A DNA stretch of 64,000 nucleotides from Alphaproteobacteria bacterium. GTDB lineage: Bacteria; Pseudomonadota; Alphaproteobacteria; Paracaedibacterales; VGCI01. The notes beneath the pieces are model-generated. The model saw nothing but the letters and a program-made list of their open reading frames with translations. It did not search any database and was not told where the DNA came from. Positions 20,243-28,650 of the stretch are shown here, in pieces; within the stretch, counting starts at the first letter, position 1; each line of letters begins with the position of its first letter. Made by a program: the position numbers and the translations under genes. The stretch spans positions 20,216 through 84,215 of the forward strand of contig VGEY01000004.1 of NCBI GenBank assembly GCA_016869075.1, given 5' to 3'.

Positions 20243-20713
20243 ATGTTACTGGATATAGGAATACAAAAGAAAGACCGCAAAATTATTGCAGAAGCGATAC
20301 GGCGCATCCTAGCAGACACACTTGTCCTCTATGTTAAAACTCTTGGTTTTCATTGGAATGTAACTGGCGCAAATTTTTATTCCCTCCATACTTTGTTCAA
20401 GGAACTATATGAAGACTTGAGCGAAGGAAGCGACCTGCTTGCTGAACGTATTCGAGCCTTAGGATATTGGGCCCCCTCTTCCTTCACCGAATCTATTGGT
20501 CTTTCTGCTATCAAAGAAGAGACAAGCCATATATATGATGCTTCTGACATGCTTCGCCAATTGGTGCAAGATAATGAACTGATGGTTCGTCGTTTGAAAG
20601 AAGTTTTTGATGTTGCTAACGCCAACAATGACAGTGTAACTGCTGACATGATAACCCAGAGAATGGAAAAGCATTCAAAAGTAGCTTGGATGTTACGCAG
20701 TCATTTAGAATAA
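20243..20713 (+). CDS. dps: Dps/DPS-like ferritin
   Basis: A DNA-binding protein from starved cells: a 12-mer that oxidises and stores iron and protects DNA from peroxide. The family ferroxidase signature is clear: FHWNVTGANFYSLHTLFKE followed by DLLAERIRALG. The 156-residue length is typical. The ribosome site GGAGGG is about 10 bp before the ATG. It lies between nrdJ and an MCE gene with modest gaps, so it may have its own promoter. Confidence 0.93.
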   Translation: MLLDIGIQKKDRKIIAEAIRRILADTLVLYVKTLGFHWNVTGANFYSLHTLFKELYEDLSEGSDLLAERIRALGYWAPSSFTESIGLSAIKEETSHIYDASDMLRQLVQDNELMVRRLKEVFDVANANNDSVTADMITQRMEKHSKVAWMLRSHLE

Positions 20714-20755
20714 AAGTTAGATAAGAGAATAGATAGGTATGGGAAGGGACACCAA

Positions 20756-21235
20756 ATGCGAACAAATATGATTGAAGCGGTCATGGGGGCAATCGTTCTG
20801 GTTATCGCTTCCTTCTTTTTAGTTTTTGCTTATACTTCAAGCAAAGGAAGTACGTATTCCGGATACGAGCTAGTTGCAAAATTTGACCGCATAGACGGAT
20901 TGCTTGTTGGCAATGATGTACGTGTGAGTGGTGTGAATGTTGGGAACATCCTTAACATTGATATTGATCCAAAGACGTTTCTAGCCGCCGTTACATTCAC
21001 TGTTCGTAAAGACTTAAAACTGCCAGTAGATACAGTAGCTGAAATTACAAGCGAAAGCCTCATGGGTGGAAAATATGTTGCCCTTGTCCCTGGGGGAGAA
21101 GAAAAAGTTTTTTCACCTGGTGACAAAATTACGTATACGCAATCAGCAGTAAGTTTTGAAGCCTTGATTGGGAAATATCTTTTCTCTGGTAAGGAAGAAA
21201 AGAAAGACGACACTTCCTCTAAGAAAAAAACTTAA
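20756..21235 (+). CDS. mlaD: MlaD-like MCE domain protein
   Basis: A single-pass inner-membrane protein with one MCE domain, the substrate-binding subunit of the Mla phospholipid transport system between outer and inner membrane. A membrane helix (about 8-26, AIVLVIASFFLVFAY) is followed by the MCE fold with FDRIDGLLVGNDVRVSGV, TVRKDLKLPVDT and ESLMGGKYVALVPGG. The C terminus is Lys/Glu-rich. Partner genes mlaE and mlaF are not adjacent here. Its stop overlaps the stop of the convergent CofE-like gene. Confidence 0.9.
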   Translation: MRTNMIEAVMGAIVLVIASFFLVFAYTSSKGSTYSGYELVAKFDRIDGLLVGNDVRVSGVNVGNILNIDIDPKTFLAAVTFTVRKDLKLPVDTVAEITSESLMGGKYVALVPGGEEKVFSPGDKITYTQSAVSFEALIGKYLFSGKEEKKDDTSSKKKT

Positions 21236-21978
21236 GTTTTTTTATTCCAAATCCATTGAGTGTGTTTAAAGAGCGGATAATAAATATCCTTATCAACAAA
21301 GATATGAATATTCTGCTCCTCTTCTGGAGTTGGAGGGCGGTCTAAAAATTTAATTTTAGGAGCATCTTTAATAAGAGCTATGGGAGTTTGCTCAGCACCT
21401 TCCCCCATCATGAGAACAGCGGAGGTGGCTAACGCATCAAGCAGATTAATTTGCGTCACCCTCAGAGGCTGGTTAAAAATATCTGGCTCTCCAACATAGC
21501 TGTATAGTGGCTCAAACCCACACCATCCAAGGGCAATCCCTACCACTCCTTGCCGCAAGGGGGTTACGTGACTATCTGTTATAATGATACCGAGTTTTTT
21601 CACATGATGTTGGTTCCGTAAGTGCTCCCAAATATTCAACGCAGTTTGTTGGATATTTTCTGGATAAAGAATATACATCCCCCCTCCATTTGACTCATCA
21701 ATCCCTGCAGAGGGAATAAGAATATTATTCTTAATGGTTAAATGAACATTATAAAGGCTCTGGTCCTCTGCTAAATAGGCATCAGCTTCATTTTGAATGA
21801 GTTCATATTTGCTGTTCGCGTGGTTCTTAGATACGACCCGATTTTGGCATAAACTGATGATTTTAGAAGTAATTGCAACAACAGTACCTTCCTTTACGGA
21901 CTTTATATACTCATCCAAAACATGATGAATTGAATCGCCCGACTTAACCAAGCGCGTTTTTAAGATTTCTATTTCCAT
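21232..21978 (-). CDS. CofE-like gamma-glutamyl ligase (F420-0:L-glutamate ligase family)
   Basis: Related to CofE, which adds glutamate to coenzyme F420-0 with GTP. N-terminal VVAITSKIISLCQNRVV, the VHLTIKNNILIPSAGID block and ITDSHVTPLRQGVVGIALG are family signatures. F420 biosynthesis is not expected in this lineage; similar proteins in other alphaproteobacterial symbionts are annotated as putative folate metabolism gamma-glutamate ligases, so the true acceptor is unknown. It has a GAGGAG ribosome site and overlaps the upstream amidotransferase gene by 35 bp, which suggests joint action on glutamate or glutamine. Confidence 0.8.
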   Translation of the reverse strand: MEIEILKTRLVKSGDSIHHVLDEYIKSVKEGTVVAITSKIISLCQNRVVSKNHANSKYELIQNEADAYLAEDQSLYNVHLTIKNNILIPSAGIDESNGGGMYILYPENIQQTALNIWEHLRNQHHVKKLGIIITDSHVTPLRQGVVGIALGWCGFEPLYSYVGEPDIFNQPLRVTQINLLDALATSAVLMMGEGAEQTPIALIKDAPKIKFLDRPPTPEEEQNIHIFVDKDIYYPLFKHTQWIWNKKT

Positions 21979-22690
21979 CGCTCCTCAATTCATTATTTTG
22001 CTCATTTAAAAATAGATACCTATCAAGTATTTGAATCATTTTCTGATTAATATCATGATAATTTTGTTGTAAAAGCTCTGTGGATGTTTGCGTATAGGGC
22101 GAAGGAGCCAAATCGTGCTCAGCTGCAGCAATCAAGTCTTTCATTCCCTCTTGCGTTATTTCTAAATGACATTGAAAACCATAAATCTTAGGGCTATAGC
22201 GAATAATCTGCCTTGGACACCCCAAACTTGAAGCAAGAAGAACAGCCTCATTCGTCATTCCTGGCATATCATTATGCCAATGAATGACGGAAAAAGAGGA
22301 TTCAAAACCTTGAAGCAAAGGATCTTTCATACCTTCCTCTGAAAGGGTAATGGGGTAGACGCCTACTTCCTTTTCAGGACTTCGCATCGTTTTGGCCCCT
22401 AAAGCTTCACCAATGAGTTGAGCTCCAAGACAAAATCCAAGAATTAATTTATCAGCTGAAATTGCTTGCTTAATACAAACGATCTCTTCTTTAAGGTAAG
22501 GATCCTTGTCTAATGCGAGAGGACTTTGGGGCCCTCCCATAATAATGAGAAAATCAAAATTTTGAGCATTTTGTAAGGTCTCTCCCTTATAAGGGCGACA
22601 AATGTTAAAACCATACCCTCTTTTAAAAGCCCACTCTTCAATTACACCTGGCGTCTCAAAGTCTGCATGAGTAAGACAAAGAATGTTCAT
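21944..22690 (-). CDS. Class I glutamine amidotransferase (GMP synthase-like)
   Basis: A stand-alone GATase1 domain of 248 aa from ATG 22690, which has an AGGAA site at good distance (a second ATG 9 bp upstream sits directly on that site). The nucleophile elbow ILGFCLGAQLIGEALGA contains the catalytic Cys; YGFQCHLEIT contains the His-x-Glu pair. It probably hydrolyses glutamine or a gamma-glutamyl compound. It overlaps the downstream CofE-like gene, so an amide-forming or glutamyl-trimming pathway is plausible; the product cannot be read from sequence. Confidence 0.85.
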   Translation of the reverse strand: MNILCLTHADFETPGVIEEWAFKRGYGFNICRPYKGETLQNAQNFDFLIIMGGPQSPLALDKDPYLKEEIVCIKQAISADKLILGFCLGAQLIGEALGAKTMRSPEKEVGVYPITLSEEGMKDPLLQGFESSFSVIHWHNDMPGMTNEAVLLASSLGCPRQIIRYSPKIYGFQCHLEITQEGMKDLIAAAEHDLAPSPYTQTSTELLQQNYHDINQKMIQILDRYLFLNEQNNELRSDGNRNLKNALG

Positions 22691-22841
22691 TATTTTCATT
22701 TCCTATTTATAGGTTCTAACAAGTTGCTAAATGATTCAACAAATACACTATTTTCCTTTTGGCAAAAAGGCCAATAGTTTTTTTCTGTTAAAGAAATAGG
22801 ATATTTCTTGAGTATATACCTGGAGGAAATTTTAGCCTGAT

Positions 22842-23678
22842 TTAGGAAAGAGCTGCTCGATATTCACGCTCCCCTGGGGCGTCCTTCCAAAAAGAAGGTA
22901 TGTCATTGCCTGAATCTGCTGTATAGCAAGATTTGACCATTGAGGGTTTGAGTATGTATAAAGGATAGCCTGTTTTTTTTGTAAGCAATGTAATTAAATA
23001 ATCTATTTGGTAAGCCGGGAAGGACAAAATCTTAGAAATTTCACTTTTTGTTTTACCCTGGTGTATTAAATGCAGCAAAATGAATTCTTCATGTGTAATT
23101 GAAACTTGTCCCTTGCGACCTTTCAATACATAGCCTGCAGGGTTGTAGGGAGGCAAAAAGAAATCATCACTTTTATGTTCGACAAATGGAACAAAATGTT
23201 TCTCAGTACTGTTCATAATTGAACGTGCAGAATTTAAAAAATCAGCAACAAATGCTTCCAAATCCCTTAAAATCATTGCGTAATAGCCTGCTGCTGCAGA
23301 GCACTTCTCAGGTAAACCAAAGCTAAAAAAGTCTGTATAACCTTTCCCCTGTCGAACCAATGTAATAACATCAAATATTTTATGTTTTTCCTCTATGAAT
23401 GAAACTAAAATTGGAGGAGCCATATCTTTAAACATATAAATGTCTCCATAATTTTTGGCATTCTGCTTTTCGAAAAAGGAACCTCTTAAATAATTTTCTC
23501 GTATGCATTCCATCGTCACATTCATATTTGTAGATAAGAGACTAACCCCGCCATCATTATAACTTCTTCTTATCTGAAAAAATGACAAACTATTAGATTT
23601 AAGAAAGGGTTGGCACATCTTTTGCATTTTGCCAACATGTTGAAAGGGGGGATATAAATTGCCGGCCTTATTTATCAT
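22842..23678 (-). CDS. LuxR-like regulator, second of a tandem pair
   Basis: 278 residues with an N-terminal sensor-like region similar to that of its upstream neighbour (both contain a 'plus-FLK-SLSFFQIRR' or 'FLKPRGLSYYHFKR' type start and a YYAMILRDLEAFV / YYLNILKDLQTFS helix) and a C-terminal HTH reading ITHEEFILLHLIHQGKTKSE then ISKILSFPAYQIDYLITLL. The HTH is diverged from GerE consensus: the recognition helix lacks the usual TVxxH. No autoinducer synthase is nearby, so it is a solo of unknown ligand. It overlaps the upstream gene by 11 bp and has an AAGGA site. Confidence 0.75.
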   Translation of the reverse strand: MINKAGNLYPPFQHVGKMQKMCQPFLKSNSLSFFQIRRSYNDGGVSLLSTNMNVTMECIRENYLRGSFFEKQNAKNYGDIYMFKDMAPPILVSFIEEKHKIFDVITLVRQGKGYTDFFSFGLPEKCSAAAGYYAMILRDLEAFVADFLNSARSIMNSTEKHFVPFVEHKSDDFFLPPYNPAGYVLKGRKGQVSITHEEFILLHLIHQGKTKSEISKILSFPAYQIDYLITLLTKKTGYPLYILKPSMVKSCYTADSGNDIPSFWKDAPGEREYRAALS

Positions 23679-24501
23679 TGCTCTTTTTCCTTAAAGTTTT
23701 AATTTTATGTTGCTCATCTTCTGCTGCATACGCAAAGTCATAATCAATTTTTCTCGTGCTACCAATTTTAAAAGACTGTAAAAATAATTCTCCTAATGTG
23801 AGTCCCGTTCTGGATTTTAATCTCTCGAGATGTGTTTCAACTGTGCGGGGAGACATTGAGAGAATAAAACCAATTTCTTTATATGATTTTCCATCTTGCA
23901 AGAGTTGTAAGCACAGAGCTTCATAGGTTGTTACGTAATCATTTGTTCCTTCTCCAATTTTAAAGCGCGCTGAGCGCTCAGGTAAGAAGAAACACTTGCT
24001 GCTCAAATTATGCGTTGAGGTTGAGATCTTAACTCTTTTTCGACTCACGTTTTCAATCAGAGAGCTCGCCATTTTTGGAAAAAGTTCAGAAAACGTTTGC
24101 AAATCTTTTAAAATGTTTAAGTAGTAGGAGGATGGAGAGGGATGAAATTCCGACATTGCAAACGCTGTGCAATCATAAAAATCCTTTTGTCGACTGATAA
24201 TTGTAATCCCATGGTAGAGAGAGTGTTGCTCTCTTAAGTGTGAAAGAAGCTCTGAAGAAAGGAGTTCATCCCAAAAATATACAGGTGATTGACGAATATA
24301 GGTTGGCACATAATACGTGGGTTCAATGAAATTACTTTCGAGAAACATTTTAAAAAGATTTGGTTGATTTACGAGAATGATGAAAGAATCGTCTTTAAAA
24401 ACTCTTTTGAAATGATAATAGGAAAGCCCCCTCGGCTTTAGGAAATTTTTGCAAATATCATCCACTTCATTTGCTAGGTGAATAATGGAGGGAGGGTTCA
24501 T
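23668..24501 (-). CDS. LuxR-type transcriptional regulator, first of a tandem pair
   Basis: About 277 residues from ATG 24501, which has TTAGG 8 bp upstream (a GTG at 24510 is the alternative). The C-terminal GerE-type HTH is clear: TYEALCLQLLQDGKSYKEIG then FILSMSPRTVETHLERLKS. The N-terminal 160 residues form a sensor domain shared with the next gene but without the conserved Trp/Tyr/Asp set of acyl-homoserine-lactone binding that I could recognise. Divergent copies probably arose by duplication. A 10-bp palindrome CCCGTACGGG (24652-24661) lies 150 bp upstream and could be an operator. Confidence 0.82.
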   Translation of the reverse strand: MNPPSIIHLANEVDDICKNFLKPRGLSYYHFKRVFKDDSFIILVNQPNLFKMFLESNFIEPTYYVPTYIRQSPVYFWDELLSSELLSHLREQHSLYHGITIISRQKDFYDCTAFAMSEFHPSPSSYYLNILKDLQTFSELFPKMASSLIENVSRKRVKISTSTHNLSSKCFFLPERSARFKIGEGTNDYVTTYEALCLQLLQDGKSYKEIGFILSMSPRTVETHLERLKSRTGLTLGELFLQSFKIGSTRKIDYDFAYAAEDEQHKIKTLRKKSNDK

Positions 24502-25047
24502 ATTCGTCACCTAACTCCATCCCTTCCTTACATCGTAACCTATGTATGAGTGAACACCAGTGCCTAAAATAATGATGCCTATATTTATCCTTAACCTCCA
24601 TATTTCTTATTTTTTAAGGTTTGTAATTTTTAGCACATGCTTGTAAAAAACCCCGTACGGGATCAACCCTGACAAATCTTTTTTTTAACCCCCTTACTAT
24701 TCATTGTGTGAGAGCCAGTAGGGTCTTATATTTATAAGAATGTCGCTTTTGGGAACTATAAGATCTTACTGGCAAAAAAGGGCAGGTTTTATTTTTCATC
24801 TAATGATCAATCGACAATGTATTATACAACTTTTAAGTGTTAATTTAAACTCTAAAGAATTTTTTATAAGTTTTCTTAAAAATTACACTTGTCTACTTTT
24901 CTTTCTTCTCTCTACATATATTGCCCCTCTTTTTTAATGATGGGGATACAAAGCATGCGTTATCATGTAAATAATGTTTTAATTTTTTAAGTTAATTTAA
25001 TTGAGAACATAGCTTTAAACTGAAATAACAAAGTATATAAGTACCTA
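24502..25047. other. AT-rich intergenic region between luxR-like and fic genes
   Basis: About 545 bp with divergent promoters expected. The only notable sequence is the palindrome CCCGTACGGG at 24652-24661. A 65-codon ORF at 24740-24937 has no ribosome site, is very AT-rich and is not believed to be a gene. A degenerate half site of the fic operator (AAACTGAAATAA) is at 25016-25027. Confidence 0.5.
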
Positions 25048-25130
25048 TTATTTCAACTTAGAGCATTAAGTTGAAATAAGAAGTAAAATTTGATATTCTT
25101 ATTTCAAGTTAGGGATTTAAGTTGAAATAA
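25048..25130. promoter_or_regulatory. Tandem palindromic operator upstream of fic
   Basis: Two copies of an inverted repeat, 51 bp apart. Copy 1: TTATTTCAACTTA (25048-25060), 6-nt spacer, TAAGTTGAAATAA (25067-25079), perfect 13-bp arms. Copy 2: TTATTTCAAGTTA (25099-25111), 6-nt spacer, TAAGTTGAAATAA (25118-25130), one mismatch. Copy 2 runs into the ribosome site AATAAGGA of fic. This is the layout of an autoregulatory operator. The Fic protein ends in a possible winged helix and is the most likely binder. Confidence 0.75.
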
Positions 25131-25142
25131 GGAGCCCAAATT

Positions 25143-26273
25143 ATGAGTGAGCGCAAGACAGGTACGTTCGAAAAACTAGGTAACCTTAATCACTTCGTTC
25201 CCTTCTCGCTTCCTCCCCAAAATCCTTCTTTTCAGATGGATTACTCTTTAATTGACCTCTATGGAAAAGCCATGCATCAATTGGGACAACTTAATGAAAT
25301 GGCCCAAAGAATCCCAAATGTGCAACGATTTATAAAAGCCTATATAACAAAAGAAGCTTTACTATCCTCAGAAATAGAAGGCATACAGACAACACTCATT
25401 GATGTCTTCTCGGAGCCAACGTCCGACTTTCGACCAAACAAAGAAACACAACTTGTCCTTAATTACACAAAATCGTTAGAGGTGGCTCTAGATTTAATTC
25501 AAAAAAAGGGCATGCCTCTCGTGTCACGTGTTATTTTAGCAGCCCACCAAACACTCATGCAGGGTGGTGAGGGTGAAAAATCCACACCTGGTTCTTTTCG
25601 CAAGCAAGGCGTACGTGTAGGAGATCATATTCCTCCTCCAGCCCCGCATATCCCTAACCTTATGAAAGACTTGGAAACCTATATCAACGCTGACACAACG
25701 ACACTTCCCTTGCTCAAGGCTGGTTTTGCCCATGTTCAATTTGAAACTATTCACCCCTTTTTAGATGGAAATGGACGTATCGGACGACTTCTTATCGTTT
25801 TGATCCTTCTCAAAGAAGGACTCTTAAATGAAGCGATTATTTACCCATCCTATGCCTTTAAAAAACATCAAATGGAATATTATGTGGCTTTAGATAATGT
25901 CCGCTTCAAGGGAGATTTTGAAGGATGGATCAGTTTTTATTTACAATCTCTTATTGAAAGTGCACAGGATGCCTGGCTGAGAGCAAAAGATATAGAACTT
26001 TTGGAAAAGAACTTAACAAAAATTATACTTGAAAGCCCCCTGTTTATAAAAACGCGAGAAGATGCTTTACACTTGCTCTCTTTGCTTTTTCAATACCCAG
26101 TTATTGGGATTACGGATGCCTCAAATCATCTTAAGAAAAGTTACAATAGTACCAGTGCCATGATGGAGCGCTTTATGCAATTAAACATCTTAGTCCCTGG
26201 TTCGGCTCAAAAGCGGAATCGTTCTTATCTTTTTAAAGGCTATCTAGACGTATTAGAGCAGGTTTATAATTAA
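25143..26273 (+). CDS. Fic family protein (putative AMPylator)
   Basis: A Fic/DOC enzyme that transfers AMP (or a related group) to hydroxyls of target proteins. Order: Fic_N domain (about 1-95), Fic core with the catalytic motif HPFLDGNGRIGR (His204), then a C-terminal winged-helix-like region (about 300-376, YPVIGITDASNHLKKSYNST). An intact inhibitory motif SSEIEG (Ser75, Glu79, Gly80) matches the [S/T]xxxE[G/N] helix of class II Fic proteins, whose Glu blocks ATP gamma-phosphate, so the enzyme is probably self-inhibited at rest. 376 residues is typical. No antitoxin gene is adjacent. Two palindromes upstream suggest tight control. Confidence 0.9.
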   Translation: MSERKTGTFEKLGNLNHFVPFSLPPQNPSFQMDYSLIDLYGKAMHQLGQLNEMAQRIPNVQRFIKAYITKEALLSSEIEGIQTTLIDVFSEPTSDFRPNKETQLVLNYTKSLEVALDLIQKKGMPLVSRVILAAHQTLMQGGEGEKSTPGSFRKQGVRVGDHIPPPAPHIPNLMKDLETYINADTTTLPLLKAGFAHVQFETIHPFLDGNGRIGRLLIVLILLKEGLLNEAIIYPSYAFKKHQMEYYVALDNVRFKGDFEGWISFYLQSLIESAQDAWLRAKDIELLEKNLTKIILESPLFIKTREDALHLLSLLFQYPVIGITDASNHLKKSYNSTSAMMERFMQLNILVPGSAQKRNRSYLFKGYLDVLEQVYN

Positions 26274-26341
26274 ACCACTCAAAGATATATTTCCTTGATA
26301 AATGTTGGAAATAGGTCTATTTTTATGTCTGAAAAGCAAGT

Positions 26342-26417
26342 GGGGCCATAGCTCAGCTGGGAGAGCGCTACGATGGCATTGTAGAGGTCAGGAGTTCGAT
26401 CCTCCTTGGCTCCACCA
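26342..26417 (+). tRNA. tRNA-Ala (GGC)
   Basis: A complete 76-nt cloverleaf with encoded CCA. The acceptor stem GGGGCCA pairs with TGGCTCC (one G-U), the D arm is GCTCAGCTGGGAGAGC, the anticodon arm CTACGATGGCATTGTAG exposes GGC, and the T arm is AGGAGTTCGATCCTCC. Confidence 0.97.
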
Positions 26418-26443
26418 AATTCAGATTCTTTTCCATTTTATGT

Positions 26444-26782
26444 ATGAGAAAAAATTACAATGGAAAACAAAACAGAAAGGACCTTCAATCTTCCGTGTCG
26501 CCACTTTCTGTAGAAGCATTCAGAACATTAAATTTTCTCTTCGAAATCCTTGAAAATGCAGGGGTTGATGCAGAATGCGACGGTTACTCCTTGGCCATTG
26601 ATCTGCCTGATGGACGCCATTATCTTTTAAATTATCATGGGGTTACACAACAAATCTGGTTGGCTTCTCCCTTAACAGGTGCTCACCATTTTAAACTTCA
26701 TGAGGGAGAATGGATTTCAACTCGAGGATCAGATACTTTGATGAACATATTGGAAACGGAATTAGCGATATCTCTTTCATGA
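26444..26782 (+). CDS. cyaY: Frataxin-like iron donor CyaY
   Basis: A small iron-binding protein that regulates or feeds Fe-S cluster assembly with IscS. The C-terminal two thirds match the frataxin fold: an acidic first helix (AFRTLNFLFEILEN), LAIDLPDGRHYLLNYHGVTQ and the strand QIWLASPLTGAHHFKL, with the conserved QIWLAS signature. The first about 20 residues are not conserved, and the start lacks a clear ribosome site, so a slightly later start is possible. It overlaps the ABC gene by 4 bp (ATGA). Confidence 0.88.
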   Translation: MRKNYNGKQNRKDLQSSVSPLSVEAFRTLNFLFEILENAGVDAECDGYSLAIDLPDGRHYLLNYHGVTQQIWLASPLTGAHHFKLHEGEWISTRGSDTLMNILETELAISLS

Positions 26783-28617
26783 CCCAAGCGACCTTAAATT
26801 TTCAATTTACCAAACCACCCTCTTCCGCGCCAGTCGAAAAAGGATTCTTCACATTAAAAATTCTTTATAAGGTTGTCGCTCCTTATCGTCGTCAGCTTGT
26901 TTTTGTTTTTTTGTCCTTATTCTTAGCTGCTGGAATGGTTTTAAGTCTTGGGTGGGGACTGCGTTATTTAATTGATGCTGGATTCGCAGAGAAGAATTCA
27001 ACTGCGTTAGATACGATTCTCCTCCTCATGGGCCTTTCAGTTATTTTGCTTGCTATCGCAAGTTTTGGGAGGAGTTATTTTGTTGGCTGGGTTGGAGAAA
27101 GGGTTGTCACTGATTTACGTCAACAAATATTTAATCACCTGCTGACATTAGATGTTTCTTTTTTTGAATCGATCCGACCAGGAGAATTAGTATCGCGCAT
27201 TACTGCAGATACCACCCTTATACAAATTGTTATCGGGACGACAGCAGCCATTGCCGTGCGCAATACTCTCCTGCTCATGGGCGGTCTTGCAATGATGATG
27301 GCAACCTCCATAAAACTCACCCTTTTAACCTTGATCGTTGTCCCGATTGTTATTATCCCTATTTTAATCTATGGGAAACGGGTACGTCATCTTTCACGTC
27401 TCTCTCAGGATTGTATGGCTGATGTGGGCGGATTTTTAGAAGAAACCTTAAGCGGGATTCGAACCTGTCAAGCGTTCGTTCATGAAGAAATTGACCGTAG
27501 CCAATTTAAAAACCAAACAGAAAAAGCCTTTGAAATGGCATCGCGCAGAACGCATTTGCGGTCTCTTCTTGCTTGCCTCATCATGATCTTGGTGTTCGCA
27601 GGTATAAGCCTGGTTTTATGGTGCGGAAGCAGAGATGTCCTAAATGGAACCCTCGAAGCTGGCCAGCTCTCTGCCTTTATTTTTTATGCGATTGTTGCGG
27701 CTTCTTCTACGGGTTCATTTGCAGAAATCTTTGCAGATTTACAGCGCGCAGCAGGCGCCCTTGACAGGTTACAAGAATTATTATCTGCGCGCTCCAATCA
27801 ACCCTCAAGTCAAAACGTATACACTCCTTCTGCTTATCATCAAGCACCCAATCCCTCAAACGAAGTTGTTGCATTCCATAGCGTCCGTTTTGCTTACCCA
27901 AGCAACCCAGAACGTCCCATCCTGAATAATATATCCTTATCAGCAGCCCCCGGAGAAAAAATTGCAATTGTTGGCCCCTCTGGAGCAGGGAAAAGCACCC
28001 TCTTTTCTCTCTTACTACGTTTCTATACTCCGCAGTCTGGGAGCATTTATGTTGACGGTGAAAATATTAAAAATATGGATGTCAAAGAAGTTCGAAGGCG
28101 TATAGGCCTTGTTCCCCAAGACCCCATCATCTTTTCTCAGTCACTTTATGACAATATACTTTACGGGCGCCCTGAAGCACATGAATCAGAAGTATGGAAA
28201 GCAGCAGAGCAGGCTCATTTACTGAAAGTTATTGAGGGTCTGCCTCAAGGAATTCACACTCTTCTAGGAACAAAAGGTGTTCGCCTCTCTGGGGGTCAAA
28301 AACAACGGTTAGCTATTGCGCGCGCGCTCTTAAAAAACCCAACGATCCTTCTCCTAGATGAGGCAACCAGTGCGCTAGATTCAGAAAGCGAGCACTTAAT
28401 TCAGCGGAGTCTCGACCTCATAATGGCCCCACGAACAACCATTGTTATAGCGCACCGCCTCGCAACTGTTTTGAAAGCAGATCGCATTATTGTTATGGAA
28501 AATGGGCACATTGATGCTGTTGGAACTCACACAGAACTCATGAAACAGGAAGGCCTTTATCGTCGATTAGCCCTCATGCAACAAGCTGAAGAGACCCGCA
28601 GAGAAACACAAAAATAA
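26779..28617 (+). CDS. MsbA-like ABC exporter (fused permease and ATPase)
   Basis: A half-size type IV ABC exporter, working as a homodimer in the inner membrane; lipid A, lipid or drug export is likely, but the substrate is not determinable. Six membrane helices span about 40-325, followed by the ATPase: Walker A GPSGAGKST, Q-loop VPQDPIIFSQ, signature LSGGQKQRLAIARAL and Walker B ILLLDEATSALD, all intact. ATG 26779 overlaps the cyaY stop; an in-frame upstream start at 26710 would lie inside cyaY. 612 residues. The coupling to cyaY is unusual in function but clear in sequence. Confidence 0.92.
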   Translation: MTQATLNFQFTKPPSSAPVEKGFFTLKILYKVVAPYRRQLVFVFLSLFLAAGMVLSLGWGLRYLIDAGFAEKNSTALDTILLLMGLSVILLAIASFGRSYFVGWVGERVVTDLRQQIFNHLLTLDVSFFESIRPGELVSRITADTTLIQIVIGTTAAIAVRNTLLLMGGLAMMMATSIKLTLLTLIVVPIVIIPILIYGKRVRHLSRLSQDCMADVGGFLEETLSGIRTCQAFVHEEIDRSQFKNQTEKAFEMASRRTHLRSLLACLIMILVFAGISLVLWCGSRDVLNGTLEAGQLSAFIFYAIVAASSTGSFAEIFADLQRAAGALDRLQELLSARSNQPSSQNVYTPSAYHQAPNPSNEVVAFHSVRFAYPSNPERPILNNISLSAAPGEKIAIVGPSGAGKSTLFSLLLRFYTPQSGSIYVDGENIKNMDVKEVRRRIGLVPQDPIIFSQSLYDNILYGRPEAHESEVWKAAEQAHLLKVIEGLPQGIHTLLGTKGVRLSGGQKQRLAIARALLKNPTILLLDEATSALDSESEHLIQRSLDLIMAPRTTIVIAHRLATVLKADRIIVMENGHIDAVGTHTELMKQEGLYRRLALMQQAEETRRETQK

Positions 28618-28650
28618 TATTTCGGTTTTATAAAGCTGACTCAATCTTCT

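Noticed and set aside
24740..24937. 65-codon ORF before fic
   Set aside because: Very AT-rich, no Shine-Dalgarno sequence, no recognisable fold or signal; likely random.
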